A stretch of 64,000 nt of DNA from Streptomyces sp. P9-A4 (GTDB lineage Bacteria; Actinomycetota; Actinomycetes; Streptomycetales; Streptomycetaceae), in contig NZ_JAZIFY010000001.1 in assembly GCF_036634195.1 (NCBI RefSeq), positions 5,342,501 through 5,406,500 of the forward strand, given 5' to 3'. The notes under the pieces were generated by a model. The model was not told where the DNA came from. It saw nothing but the letters and a program-made list of their open reading frames with translations, and did not search any database. Positions 27,840-40,562 of this stretch are shown here, piece after piece. The position numbers were made by a program, and so were the translations under genes. Positions within the stretch are counted from its first letter, which is position 1. Every line of letters begins with the position of its first letter.

Positions 27840-29009
27840 ATGACTCAGACTCCGCCCCCGCGCCCCCTCACCCGCCCCCTCCGGGTACTTGCCGCCATGT
27901 CAGGCGGAGTGGACTCGGCCGTCGCCGCCGCCCGTGCCGCCGAAGCCGGCCACGACGTCACCGGTGTGCACCTCGCCCTCTCCGCGAACCCGCAGTCCTT
28001 CCGTACGGGCGCGCGTGGCTGCTGCACGATCGAGGACTCGCGCGACGCGCGCCGGGCGGCCGATGTGATCGGCATCCCGTTCTACGTGTGGGACCTCGCC
28101 GAGCGGTTCCGCGAGGACGTCGTCGACGACTTCGTCGCGGAGTACGAGGCCGGCCGTACGCCCAACCCGTGCCTGCGCTGCAACGAGAAGATCAAGTTCG
28201 CGGCGCTGCTCGACAAGGCGCTCGCCCTCGGCTTCGACGCGGTCTGCACCGGCCACTACGCCACGGTCGTCCTGAACGAGGACGGCACCCGCGAGCTGCA
28301 CCGGGCCTCCGACATGGCCAAGGACCAGTCGTACGTGCTCGGCGTGCTCGACGAGAAGCAGCTCGCGCACGCGATGTTCCCGCTGGGCGACACGCTCACC
28401 ACCAAGGACGAGATCCGGGCGGAGGCCGAGCGGCGCGGGCTCGCGGTCGCGAAGAAGCCCGACAGCCACGACATCTGCTTCATCGCCGACGGCGACACCC
28501 AGGGCTTCCTCGCCTCGCGCCTGGGCAGGGCGGAGGGCGACATCGTCGACGAGGCGGGCGCGAAGGTCGGCACCCACGAGGGTGCGTACGGCTTCACGAT
28601 CGGCCAGCGCAAGGGTCTGCGGATCGGCCACCCGGCGGCGGACGGCAAGCCGCGCTACGTCCTCGACATCTCGCCGGTGAACAACACGGTGACGGTCGGC
28701 CCCGTCGAGGCCCTGGACGTCACGGGCCTGACCGCGATCAAGCCCCGCTGGTGCGGCACCGCCCCGGCGGGCGAGGGCCGCTACACGGCCCAGCTCCGCG
28801 CCCACGGCGGCGAGACCGAGGTGACGGCCCTCCTGGCGGACGGCGCGCTCACGGTCACCTTCGACGAGCCGGTCCGCGGTGTGGCCCCCGGCCAGGCGAT
28901 CGTGCTGTACGACGGCACGCGCGTGGTGGGCTCGGCCACGATCGCGACGACGGTACGGCGTACGGCGTCGGCGGAGACGGAAGAGACGCCGGCTGCGGCG
29001 CCGGCGTAA
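27840..29009 (+). CDS. mnmA: tRNA-specific 2-thiouridylase
   Basis: The 389-residue enzyme thiolates U34 of Lys, Glu and Gln tRNAs. It has the PP-loop [13 protein letters not shown] near residue 20, the catalytic cysteine in [15 protein letters not shown] and the second in [13 protein letters not shown], plus the [12 protein letters not shown] region. It starts at ATG 27840 with short spacing to the divergent amidase gene. Sulfur probably comes from the nearby cysteine desulfurase. A short Ala/Glu tail ends the protein. Confidence 0.95.
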   Translation: MTQTPPPRPLTRPLRVLAAMSGGVDSAVAAARAAEAGHDVTGVHLALSANPQSFRTGARGCCTIEDSRDARRAADVIGIPFYVWDLAERFREDVVDDFVAEYEAGRTPNPCLRCNEKIKFAALLDKALALGFDAVCTGHYATVVLNEDGTRELHRASDMAKDQSYVLGVLDEKQLAHAMFPLGDTLTTKDEIRAEAERRGLAVAKKPDSHDICFIADGDTQGFLASRLGRAEGDIVDEAGAKVGTHEGAYGFTIGQRKGLRIGHPAADGKPRYVLDISPVNNTVTVGPVEALDVTGLTAIKPRWCGTAPAGEGRYTAQLRAHGGETEVTALLADGALTVTFDEPVRGVAPGQAIVLYDGTRVVGSATIATTVRRTASAETEETPAAAPA

Positions 29010-29041
29010 CCCCCCCGGGTGCTCGCGGCAGCGGGGGAGGA

Positions 29042-29860
29042 CTACCCCACCCCCACTCCCACCGGCTCCCGGTCCTCCGTCAGGAACTCCTCCAGGACCG
29101 GGGCCAGCACATGCGGGGCCACCTCGTGCGTCTGGCCCGTCAGGGTGCGGTGCCGGGCCCGGGGGAGGGCCGCCGTCAGCGCGCGGGCCGCGGCGCGGGT
29201 CCCCGCCGGGCTCGCGCCCCCGTCGATCACCAGCACGCGCGCGTGAACCCGGTCGAGGTGCCGCTCCGCCGCCGTCCCTTCGCCGAGGACCGCGAAGTCG
29301 TACGCGAGGGTGTGCGCCAGGTCCGCGACCCCCGGCCGCAGTTCCGCCGGTACCGCCGAATCCGCCAGGAAGAGATCGAGCGCCGCCGCCCGCCGCCCCC
29401 GGGCGAGCAGCGCGGCCACCCGCCGCCACCGCGCCGCGGCCTCCGCCGGACAGGACGGTTCGTAGACCGAGACGGGTCCCGCCGAAAGGCCGGCGGCGAC
29501 AGCGGCCAACGCGAGCGTGCCGCCCGTGCCCGTCCCGTGCAGGGCCGTACCGGAACCGCTCTCCCCGACCACCGCGGCCAGGTCCTCGATCTCCCGCTCC
29601 ACCGCGTACGGCCCGGTGTCGCCGCTCCCGCCGCGCCCCCTCCGGTCGTAGGCCACCACCGAGAACCGCCGGGCCAGCAGCCCGGCGAGCGCCCGCTCGC
29701 CCGCGGCCGTGCCCAGGGCGCCGCTCACCAGGACGACCGGCGGCCCCTCCCCGTACCTCTCGTACGCGATCGACGTCCCGTCGCGTGACGTGACCCGTCC
29801 CCGGAACCCGCTCGGCGTGCCGCTCACCTCATCCATGGCAGGTGAGACCGGAGCCGTCAC
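29042..29860 (-). CDS. Alpha/beta hydrolase-fold protein with the nucleophile serine replaced
   Basis: The 272-residue product has the fold marks PPVVLVSGALG (oxyanion region), FSVVAYDRRGRGGSGDTG, and a C-terminal TLTGQTHEVAPHVLAPVLEE with the expected histidine. At the nucleophile elbow, however, the sequence is ALHGTGTGGTLALAA where relatives have a GHSSG-type motif: the central Ser is Gly. It may therefore be catalytically inactive or use another residue. ATG 29836 (MDEVSG) is an alternative start. It is convergent with mnmA and divergent from the LOG gene. Confidence 0.75.
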   Translation of the reverse strand: MTAPVSPAMDEVSGTPSGFRGRVTSRDGTSIAYERYGEGPPVVLVSGALGTAAGERALAGLLARRFSVVAYDRRGRGGSGDTGPYAVEREIEDLAAVVGESGSGTALHGTGTGGTLALAAVAAGLSAGPVSVYEPSCPAEAAARWRRVAALLARGRRAAALDLFLADSAVPAELRPGVADLAHTLAYDFAVLGEGTAAERHLDRVHARVLVIDGGASPAGTRAAARALTAALPRARHRTLTGQTHEVAPHVLAPVLEEFLTEDREPVGVGVG

Positions 29861-29943
29861 CGGAACTCATCGCCCCGGGCCGGGATTTCCCGAGAAAACT
29901 TCGGATCGGGCGGAAGCCGCTGGTCAGGGCCTACGGTGGGGTC

Positions 29944-30483
29944 ATGAACATCTGCGTCTTCCTCTCCGCGGCCGACCTCGACGAGCGCTACACGGCCCCC
30001 GCCCGCGAGTTCGCCCGCCTCCTCGGAAAGGCCGGTCACACCCTGGTCTGGGGCGGCTCCGACACCGGCCTGATGAAGGTCGTCGCGGACGGCGTCGAAG
30101 AGGCCGGCGGCCGGCTCGTCGGCGTCTCCGTCGACTTCCTCGCCCACAAGGCCCGCCCGCACGCCGACCAGATGGTCGTCGCCAAGGACCTGGCCGAGCG
30201 CAAGGCCCTCCTCCTCGCCAAGTCCGACGCGATCGTGGTCATGGTCGGCGGAACCGGCACCCTCGACGAGGCCACCGAGATCCTGGAGCTGAAGAAGCAC
30301 GGCAAGCACACCAAGCCGGTGGTCCTGCTCAACACCGCGGGCTTCTACGACGGCCTGATGACCCAGTTCCACCGCATGGAGGAGGAGGGCTTCCTCCCGC
30401 TCCCCCTCGCCGACCTGGCGACCTTCGTCGACGACGCCCCGACGGCCCTCGCGTACCTGGAGGCGAGCATCGCCTCCCGCTGA
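29944..30483 (+). CDS. LOG family protein (putative cytokinin riboside 5'-monophosphate phosphoribohydrolase)
   Basis: The 179-residue Rossmann-like protein starts MNICVFLSAADLDERYTAPA and has VWGGSDTGLMKVVADG and the motif VGGTGTLDEATEILELKK, corresponding to the PGGxGTxxE signature of LOG/TIGR00730 proteins (first Pro replaced by Val). Relatives release adenine or other bases from nucleoside 5'-monophosphates. It begins a compact four-gene run (LOG, SDR, MetE-like, ligA) with gaps of 2-32 bp. Confidence 0.82.
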   Translation: MNICVFLSAADLDERYTAPAREFARLLGKAGHTLVWGGSDTGLMKVVADGVEEAGGRLVGVSVDFLAHKARPHADQMVVAKDLAERKALLLAKSDAIVVMVGGTGTLDEATEILELKKHGKHTKPVVLLNTAGFYDGLMTQFHRMEEEGFLPLPLADLATFVDDAPTALAYLEASIASR

Positions 30484-30499
30484 TGCGAGCATGGTGACC

Positions 30500-31189
30500 A
30501 TGGCTACACATGTGATCACCGGAGCCGGTTCCGGCATCGGCGCGGCCGTCGCTCGCCGCCTCCACGCGCGCGGGGACGAGCTCGTGCTGCACGCGCGCGA
30601 CGCGGGCCGCGCCAAGGAGCTCGCCGGACGGTTCCCCGGGTCCCGGACGCTCGTCGGGGACCTCGCCGACCCCGACCGGCTCTCCTGGGCGTTCTCGCAC
30701 CAGGGCATGCCCGAGCGGGTGGACAGCCTGCTGCACATCGCGGGCGTCGTCGACCTCGGCCCGATCGGCGACCTCACCCCCAAGACCTGGCACCACCAGC
30801 TCAACGTCAACCTGATCGCCCCCGCCGAACTCACCCGGCACCTGCTGCCCCAGCTGCGGGTCTCCCAGGGGCACGTCCTCTTCGTGAACTCCGGCGCCGG
30901 GCTCAGCGCGCACGCCGAGTGGGGCGCGTACGCCGCCTCCAAGCACGGCCTCAAGGCCCTCGCGGACGCCCTGCGCCACGAGGAGCACGCGAACGGCGTA
31001 CGGGTGACCTCGGTCTACCCGGGCCGCACCGCGAGCCCCATGCAGGCGAAGGTGCACCAGCAGGAGGGCAAGGAGTACGACGCGTCGAAGTGGATCGACC
31101 CCGAGTCGGTCGCCACCGCGATCCTCACCGCGATCGACCTCCCGCGCGACGCGGAGATCAACGACCTCACCGTCCGTCCGGGGCGGTAG
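30500..31189 (+). CDS. Short-chain dehydrogenase/reductase
   Basis: The 229-residue product has the cofactor motif VITGAGSGIGAAVARRL (TGxxxGIG), the NAG-like LLHIAGVVD, the catalytic Ser in FVNSGAGLSAHAEWG and the YxxxK pair in YAASKHGLKAL, followed by PGRTASPM. NADP(H) is the likely cofactor; substrate unknown. ATG 30500 gives the usual short N-terminus; ATG 30491 would add three residues. It lies 16 bp after the LOG gene and 2 bp before the MetE-like gene. Confidence 0.9.
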   Translation: MATHVITGAGSGIGAAVARRLHARGDELVLHARDAGRAKELAGRFPGSRTLVGDLADPDRLSWAFSHQGMPERVDSLLHIAGVVDLGPIGDLTPKTWHHQLNVNLIAPAELTRHLLPQLRVSQGHVLFVNSGAGLSAHAEWGAYAASKHGLKALADALRHEEHANGVRVTSVYPGRTASPMQAKVHQQEGKEYDASKWIDPESVATAILTAIDLPRDAEINDLTVRPGR

Positions 31190-31191
31190 AC

Positions 31192-34421
<3,230 letters not shown>

Positions 34422-34685
34422 CGCGCGGCACCCCCGCCCGGACCCCCACGAGGGTCACCCGTTCGGCGCATACCAGATCGTTACGGGTGGCCAGGTCTCA
34501 TTCGGGCAAGAGAGGGGGAGCGCTGCCCGTCGGAGCCCTCGGCGGCCTAGTGTGGTGACTGTGCGTCTGGTCCTGCACGACCGCGCGAGGGCTCTGCTCC
34601 GCCGACGGACGGCCGGACGACGGACGGCCGCCTCGCCGCGGCCCATCGCACACCGACGGCACCGCCGCCTGTGAGAGGGACGGGA

Positions 34686-36800
34686 ATGGAACCGACCGAG
34701 AGCGCCGCCCGAGTGCCACGGCCGCAGGGCCTCGTGGCACCCCTGGGCTTCACCTCCCGGCTGTCCGCAGCCGTGGTGGGCATCGCCGCCGTCGTGCTCG
34801 TCGCCGGGCTTCAGCGAGCCCTGAGCACCGGCCACGGACTCTTCCCCGGCGGGGTCACCGGCTGGTCCTTCGCCGTCCTCACCGGACTCATCGTCGGACA
34901 CCTGGTCGCGCTCGGCCGCGACCGCTGGTGGGGCGGCACCGGCTCCGGCGCCGCCCTCACCCTCGCCGTCCTCCTGCTGTACGGCTGGGTGCCCGCCGGG
35001 CTGGTCTCGCTGACCGTCGTCAGCCTCGTCGGCGCCGCCCGCCGGCACCGCTGGCGCCAGGGCCTGCTGCACGCCGCCGCCGACGTCCTCGGGGTCGCCG
35101 CCGCCGCCCTCCTGCTCGCCCTCTTCGGCGACGTACCCAGCGTCGAACAGCCCTGGCACCCCCTCGACTGGACGATCGGGGACCTCCCGGAAATCGTCCT
35201 CGCCGCCGGCGCCTACCTCGTGGTCACCCGGCTCCTCCTGTGGTACACGCTGGCCCCCCAGGGCCGCGGGCTGCCCACCGTCGCCCGCACCGCCCTCCTC
35301 CGGCAGGGCCTCGTCGCCGTCGCCCTGCTCGGCATCGCCCCGCTGCTCTGCGTGGTCGCCGCCACCCGGCCGGTCCTGCTGCCGCTCTTCGCCGTCCCCC
35401 TCATCGCCCTCGACTCCACCCTCTGGATCGCCCGCGCCCGCGCCGAGGAACAGCTGCGCGACCCGCTGACCGGGCTCCCCAACCGCCAGTGGCTCCTGGA
35501 GCGGGCCTGGACCGCCCTGGAGGAGGCCGAGGGCGAGGGCGCCCGCGCCGCCCTCGTCCTGATCGACCTCGACCGCTTCCGGTCCGTCAACGACACCCTC
35601 GGCCACCTCGCGGGCGACCGGCTGCTCCTCCAGATCGCCGACCGGCTCCGCCTCGCGCTGCCCCGCGGCGCCGAGGCCGCCCGGCTCGGCGGCGACGAGT
35701 TCGCCGTCCTGCTGCCCACCGCCGACTCCACCACCAGCGCCCAGCGGGTCGCCCGCCACCTCGTCGCCGAACTGTCCTCCCCGCTCGACCTGGACGGACT
35801 CACCCTCGTCCTGGAGGCCAGCGCCGGCGTCGCCGTCTTCCCCGACCACGCCCTCGACGCCGAAGGCCTGCTGCGCCGCGCCGACGTCGCCATGTACCAG
35901 GCCAAGCGGGACCGCACCGGCGTCGAGGTCTACGAGTCCAAGCGCGACTCCAACACCCCCGACCGGCTCGGCCTCCTCGGCGACCTCCGCCGCGCCCTCG
36001 ACGCCGGCGATGTCGAACTCCACTACCAGCCCAAGGTCCGCTTCGACGGCCAGGTCGCCGGCCTCGAAGCACTGGTGCGCTGGGTCCACCCCGAGCGCGG
36101 CAAGGTCCCGCCGGACGAGTTCATCGCCATCGCCGAGTCCTCCGGCCTGATGCCCCACCTCACCGAATACGTCCTGGAGACCGCCCTCGCCCAGGTCGCC
36201 CGCTGGCGCGCCCAGGGCCTCGACGTCCCGGTCGCCGTCAACGTCTCACCGCGCGACGTCCACACCCCCGGCTTCGCCGGCGCCGTCGCCGCGAGGCTCG
36301 CCCGCCACGGCGTCCCGGCCGGCGCGCTCCAGCTGGAGATAACGGAACACGTGCTCCTGGAGGACCCCCAGCGGGCCGCCGACACGCTCAACGGCCTCAC
36401 CGGCCACGGCGTCAAGATGTCCCTCGACGACTTCGGCACCGGCTACTCCTCCCTCGTCCATCTGCGCCGGCTGCCCGTCAGCGAACTCAAGATCGACCGC
36501 TCCTTCGTCGCCCGGCTCGCCGTCGACACCGAGGACGCCGAGATCGTCCGCTGCACCGTCGACCTCGCCCACTCCCTCGGGCTGCTCGTCGTCGCCGAGG
36601 GCGTCGAGGACGACGAGACCTGGGAGCGCCTGCGCGACCTGGGCTGCGACGCCGTCCAGGGCTGGCTGGTCGCCGCCGCGATGCCGCCCGGCGAGGCCAC
36701 CGCGTGGCTCCTCGCCCGGGGCGAGCACGGCTGGCGCCGACCCGCCGACATCGCCGCCCAGATGGAGCTGGACCACCCCTCCGGCCAGGTCGTTCAGTAG
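34686..36800 (+). CDS. rmdB: Membrane-bound GGDEF-EAL c-di-GMP enzyme (RmdB-like)
   Basis: The 704-residue protein has an N-terminal membrane part with about six hydrophobic segments (residues 25-250), a GGDEF domain ([12 protein letters not shown] near 333), and an EAL domain with intact key motifs: [11 protein letters not shown] (about 458), [37 protein letters not shown] and VVAEGVED. Phosphodiesterase activity is therefore likely. The RxxD product-inhibition site before GGDEF is absent (RGAE). The position between ligA and gatC is that of RmdB in S. coelicolor as I recall, a phosphodiesterase affecting development; the symbol rests on this synteny. Confidence 0.88.
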   Translation: MEPTESAARVPRPQGLVAPLGFTSRLSAAVVGIAAVVLVAGLQRALSTGHGLFPGGVTGWSFAVLTGLIVGHLVALGRDRWWGGTGSGAALTLAVLLLYGWVPAGLVSLTVVSLVGAARRHRWRQGLLHAAADVLGVAAAALLLALFGDVPSVEQPWHPLDWTIGDLPEIVLAAGAYLVVTRLLLWYTLAPQGRGLPTVARTALLRQGLVAVALLGIAPLLCVVAATRPVLLPLFAVPLIALDSTLWIARARAEEQLRDPLTGLPNRQWLLERAWTALEEAEGEGARAALVLIDLDRFRSVNDTLGHLAGDRLLLQIADRLRLALPRGAEAARLGGDEFAVLLPTADSTTSAQRVARHLVAELSSPLDLDGLTLVLEASAGVAVFPDHALDAEGLLRRADVAMYQAKRDRTGVEVYESKRDSNTPDRLGLLGDLRRALDAGDVELHYQPKVRFDGQVAGLEALVRWVHPERGKVPPDEFIAIAESSGLMPHLTEYVLETALAQVARWRAQGLDVPVAVNVSPRDVHTPGFAGAVAARLARHGVPAGALQLEITEHVLLEDPQRAADTLNGLTGHGVKMSLDDFGTGYSSLVHLRRLPVSELKIDRSFVARLAVDTEDAEIVRCTVDLAHSLGLLVVAEGVEDDETWERLRDLGCDAVQGWLVAAAMPPGEATAWLLARGEHGWRRPADIAAQMELDHPSGQVVQ

Positions 36801-36906
36801 GGCGTTCCGGTCCGGGACGCCGACCCCGGGCAAACCGTTTCACGGGCAGCGTCACCGGCCCCATAGGATGGGCCCACACCATCAAGCTCACCCCGTGAGG
36901 ATCCGC

Positions 36907-37203
36907 ATGCCTGGCATCACGCGCGAGGAGGTCGCCCACCTCGCACGGCTGGCGCGTCTGGAGCTGAAGGGCGAAGAACTCGAACACTTCGCCGGCCAGC
37001 TCGACGACATCATCGGCGCGGTCGCCCGCGTCTCCGAGGTCGCCGACCAAGACGTACCGCCGACCTCCCACCCGCTGCCGCTGACCAATGTCATGCGCGC
37101 GGACGAGGTCCGTCCGTCGCTCACCCCCGAGCAGGCGCTCTCCGGCGCCCCGGCCCAGGAGCAGCAGCGTTTCAAGGTGCCGCAGATCCTGGGGGAGGAC
37201 TAA
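36907..37203 (+). CDS. gatC: Asp/Glu-tRNA amidotransferase subunit C
   Basis: The 98-residue subunit starts [20 protein letters not shown] and has [14 protein letters not shown] and the conserved end [10 protein letters not shown]. It stabilises GatA in the complex that amidates mischarged Glu-tRNA(Gln) and Asp-tRNA(Asn). It is 5 bp ahead of gatA. Confidence 0.96.
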   Translation: MPGITREEVAHLARLARLELKGEELEHFAGQLDDIIGAVARVSEVADQDVPPTSHPLPLTNVMRADEVRPSLTPEQALSGAPAQEQQRFKVPQILGED

Positions 37204-37208
37204 CAGCC

Positions 37209-38705
37209 ATGACGGACAACATCATCAAGCTCACCGCGGCCGAGATCGCCGGGAAGATCGCCGCCGGCGAACTGACCGCCGTCGAGGTCACCGAGGCCCA
37301 CCTCGCCCGCATCGAGGCCGTCGACGAGAAGGTGCACGCCTTCCTGCACGTCGACCGTGAGGGCGCGCTCGCCCAGGCCCGTGCCGTCGACGAGAAGCGC
37401 GCCCGGGGCGAGAAGCTCGGCCCGCTCGCCGGTGTGCCGCTCGCGCTCAAGGACATCTTCACCACCGCCGGCATGCCGACGACCGTGGGCTCGAAGATCC
37501 TCGAGGGCTGGATCCCGCCGTACGACGCGACGCTGGTCAAGAACCTCAAGGCCGCCGACGTCGTCATCCTCGGCAAGACCAACATGGACGAGTTCGCGAT
37601 GGGCTCCTCCACGGAGAACAGCGCGTACGGCCCGACCGGCAACCCCTGGGACCTGACCCGGATCCCCGGCGGCTCCGGCGGTGGCTCGTCCGCCGCCCTC
37701 GCCGCGTACGAGGCGCCCCTCGCCATCGGCACGGACACCGGCGGCTCGATCCGCCAGCCCGCCGCCGTCACCGGCACCGTCGGCGTCAAGCCGACCTACG
37801 GCGGCGTCTCCCGCTACGGCATGGTGGCCTTCTCGTCCTCGCTCGACCAGGGCGGCCCCTGCGCCCGTACGGTCCTGGACGCGGCCCTCCTGCACGAGGC
37901 GATCGCCGGGCACGACCCGCTCGACTCGACCTCCATCGACGCCCCGGTCCCGCCGGTCGTCGAGGCCGCCCGCAACGGCTCGGTGGCCGGTATGCGCGTC
38001 GGCGTCGTCAAGCAGTTCCGCGGCGAGGGCTACCAGGCCGGTGTCGTGCAGCGCTTCGACGAGTCCGTCGAGCTGCTCAAGTCGCTGGGCGCCGAGATCG
38101 TCGAGCTGGACTGCCCGACCTTCGACCTGGCCCTCTCGGCGTACTACCTGATCGCGCCGTCCGAGTGCTCCTCGAACCTGGCCCGCTTCGACGCCATGCG
38201 CTACGGCCTGCGGGTCGGCGACGACGGCACCCGTTCGGCCGAGGACGTCACCGCCCTCACCCGTGAGGCCGGCTTCGGCGACGAGGTCAAGCGCCGTGTC
38301 ATCCTCGGTACGTACGCGCTCAGCTCCGGCTACTACGACGCGTACTACGGCTCGGCGCAGAAGGTCCGCACCCTCATCACCCGCGAGTTCGAGAAGGCCT
38401 TCGAGGAGGTGGACGTGATCGTCTCCCCGACGACGCCCACCACCGCCTTCCCGATCGGCGAGCGCGCCGACGACCCGATGGCGATGTACCTCGCGGACCT
38501 GTGCACCATCCCGACCAACCTGGCCGGCAACGCCGCCATGTCGCTGCCCTGCGGCCTGGCGCCCGAGGACGGTCTGCCGGTCGGTCTGCAGATCATCGCT
38601 CCCGCCATGAAGGACGACCGGCTGTACAAGGTCGGCGCCGCCGTCGAGGCCGCGTTCGTGGAAAGGTGGGGGCACCCGCTGCTCGAGGAGGCTCCGTCGC
38701 TGTGA
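37209..38705 (+). CDS. gatA: Asp/Glu-tRNA amidotransferase subunit A
   Basis: The 498-residue amidase subunit generates ammonia from glutamine. The catalytic Ser-cisSer-Lys triad is visible: Lys in [17 protein letters not shown], Ser in [14 protein letters not shown] and the nucleophile in [15 protein letters not shown]. The stop overlaps the GTG of a small gene (GTGA), so the operon continues without a gap. Confidence 0.97.
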   Translation: MTDNIIKLTAAEIAGKIAAGELTAVEVTEAHLARIEAVDEKVHAFLHVDREGALAQARAVDEKRARGEKLGPLAGVPLALKDIFTTAGMPTTVGSKILEGWIPPYDATLVKNLKAADVVILGKTNMDEFAMGSSTENSAYGPTGNPWDLTRIPGGSGGGSSAALAAYEAPLAIGTDTGGSIRQPAAVTGTVGVKPTYGGVSRYGMVAFSSSLDQGGPCARTVLDAALLHEAIAGHDPLDSTSIDAPVPPVVEAARNGSVAGMRVGVVKQFRGEGYQAGVVQRFDESVELLKSLGAEIVELDCPTFDLALSAYYLIAPSECSSNLARFDAMRYGLRVGDDGTRSAEDVTALTREAGFGDEVKRRVILGTYALSSGYYDAYYGSAQKVRTLITREFEKAFEEVDVIVSPTTPTTAFPIGERADDPMAMYLADLCTIPTNLAGNAAMSLPCGLAPEDGLPVGLQIIAPAMKDDRLYKVGAAVEAAFVERWGHPLLEEAPSL

Positions 38706-38947
38706 GTACCAGTGCACTGCAGAAGGCCAAGGGCTTCAAGAAGTCCAAGACCGGCACGTACCTGTCCATCGGCACCACCGCGTTCGGCCTGCTGGGCGTC
38801 GTCAAGCGAGCCCGTTCGGCCCGCAGCGAGCACGACACGCTCAAGCTGCTCGACGCCGTAGTCTCCGCCGCCGCCATCGCCACCGGCGTCGCTCTCCTCG
38901 TGCGCGAGCTGAAGCGCATCGGTGACGACGACGTCCTGTTCGGCTGA
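38702..38947 (+). CDS. Small membrane protein gene inserted between gatA and gatB
   Basis: The 81-residue product starts at GTG 38702, overlapping the gatA stop by 4 bp. It has a basic N-terminus ([11 protein letters not shown]), then two hydrophobic stretches: [19 protein letters not shown] and [21 protein letters not shown] do not recognise a family. The coupling to gatA suggests co-synthesis with the amidotransferase, perhaps a membrane tether, though simple operon hitch-hiking is as likely. Confidence 0.8.
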   Translation: MSTSALQKAKGFKKSKTGTYLSIGTTAFGLLGVVKRARSARSEHDTLKLLDAVVSAAAIATGVALLVRELKRIGDDDVLFG

Positions 38948-38973
38948 GGCCGAAGGCATCAGAGGGAATTCTC

Positions 38974-40485
38974 GTGACTGTCACTGAACTGCTGTCGTAC
39001 GAAGCGGCGCTCGCCGAGTACGACCCCGTCATGGGCCTTGAGGTCCATGTCGAGCTCGGCACCAAGACGAAGATGTTCTGCGGCTGCTCGACCGAGCTGG
39101 GCGCGGAGCCGAACTCGCAGACGTGCCCGACCTGCCTCGGCCTGCCCGGCTCGCTGCCCGTGGTCAACGCGATCGGCGTCGAGTCCGCCATCAAGATCGG
39201 CCTCGCGCTGCACTGCGAGATCGCCGAGTGGTGCCGCTTCGCCCGGAAGAACTACTTCTATCCGGACATGCCGAAGAACTTCCAGACCTCCCAGTACGAC
39301 GAGCCGATCGCCTTCAACGGCTACCTGGACGTCCAGCTGGAGGACGGCGAGATCTTCCGCGTGGAGATCGAGCGCGCCCACATGGAGGAGGACACCGGCA
39401 AGTCGCTGCACGTCGGCGGCGCCACCGGCCGTATCCACGGCGCGTCCCACTCGCTGCTGGACTACAACCGGGCCGGCATTCCGCTCATCGAGATCGTCAC
39501 CAAGCCGATCGAGGGCGCGGGCGAGCGGGCCCCCGAGGTCGCCAAGGCGTACGTCGCCGAGCTGCGCGAGCTGATCCGCGCGCTCGACGTCTCCGACGCG
39601 CGCATGGACAAGGGCCAGATGCGCTGCGACGTGAACCTGTCGCTGCGCCCGCACGGCACCGAGAAGTTCGGCACCCGCTCGGAGACGAAGAACGTCAACT
39701 CGCTCCGTTCGGTGGAGCGGGCGGCGCGTTTCGAGATCCAGCGGCACGCCGCGGTGCTGTCCTCCGGCGGCACGATCGTGCAGGAGACCCGTCACTTCCA
39801 CGAGGACGACGGCTCCACCACCTCCGGCCGCATCAAGGACAACGCCGAGGACTACCGGTACTTCCCGGAGCCCGACCTGGTCCCCGTCGCCCCGGCCCGT
39901 GCCTGGGTCGAGGAGCTGCGCGGCACGCTGCCCGAGCTGCCGCGGGTGCGGCGCAACCGGCTGCGCGAGGAGTGGGGTGTGTCCGAGCTGGACATGCAGT
40001 CCATCCTCAACGCGGGCGCGGTCGACGCGATCGTCGCCACGATCGGGGCGGGCGCGGACGCGACCTCGGCCCGCAAGTGGTGGATGGGCGAGCTGGCCCG
40101 CAACGCCAACGAGCAGGGCGTCTCCCTCGAGGAGCTGGCGATCACGCCGGCGGACGTGGCCCGGGTCTCCGCCCTGGTCGCCGCCGGCGACCTGAACGAC
40201 AAGCTGGCCCGTCAGGTCATCGAGGGCGTCCTCGCCGGCGAGGGCACCCCGGACGAGGTCGTCGAGAAGCGCGGTCTGAAGGTCGTCTCCGACGACGGCG
40301 CGCTCGGCACGGCCGTCGACGAGGCCATCGCGGGCAACGCGGCGATCGCCGACAAGATCCGCGGCGGCAAGGTCGCGGCGGTCGGCGCCCTGGTCGGCGC
40401 GGTCATGAAGGCCACCCGCGGTCAGGCCGACGCGGCGAAGGTCAAGGACCTGATCCTGGAGAAGCTGGGCGTCAGCGAGGGCTGA
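38974..40485 (+). CDS. gatB: Asp/Glu-tRNA amidotransferase subunit B
   Basis: The 503-residue subunit binds mischarged tRNA and activates its carboxylate. Family motifs: [39 protein letters not shown] with cysteines of the zinc site, [18 protein letters not shown], and the C-terminal YqeY-like domain ending [15 protein letters not shown] 38974 follows AGAGGGAA. It closes the gat operon before a strong terminator. Confidence 0.97.
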   Translation: MTVTELLSYEAALAEYDPVMGLEVHVELGTKTKMFCGCSTELGAEPNSQTCPTCLGLPGSLPVVNAIGVESAIKIGLALHCEIAEWCRFARKNYFYPDMPKNFQTSQYDEPIAFNGYLDVQLEDGEIFRVEIERAHMEEDTGKSLHVGGATGRIHGASHSLLDYNRAGIPLIEIVTKPIEGAGERAPEVAKAYVAELRELIRALDVSDARMDKGQMRCDVNLSLRPHGTEKFGTRSETKNVNSLRSVERAARFEIQRHAAVLSSGGTIVQETRHFHEDDGSTTSGRIKDNAEDYRYFPEPDLVPVAPARAWVEELRGTLPELPRVRRNRLREEWGVSELDMQSILNAGAVDAIVATIGAGADATSARKWWMGELARNANEQGVSLEELAITPADVARVSALVAAGDLNDKLARQVIEGVLAGEGTPDEVVEKRGLKVVSDDGALGTAVDEAIAGNAAIADKIRGGKVAAVGALVGAVMKATRGQADAAKVKDLILEKLGVSEG

Positions 40486-40508
40486 TCCCGATCTCGTACG
40501 GCTCGGAA

Positions 40509-40548
40509 GAGCGGCCCCGCACCGGAGTTCCGGTGCGGGGCCGCTCTT
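40509..40548. terminator. Bidirectional terminator between gatB and the kinase gene
   Basis: An 18-bp perfect stem (AGAGCGGCCCCGCACCGG / CCGGTGCGGGGCCGCTCT) with loop AGTT stands between the convergent gatB and kinase genes. It is followed on the plus strand by TCTGCGG and can serve both transcripts. Confidence 0.85.
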
Positions 40549-40562
40549 CTGCGGCCGGGCGG

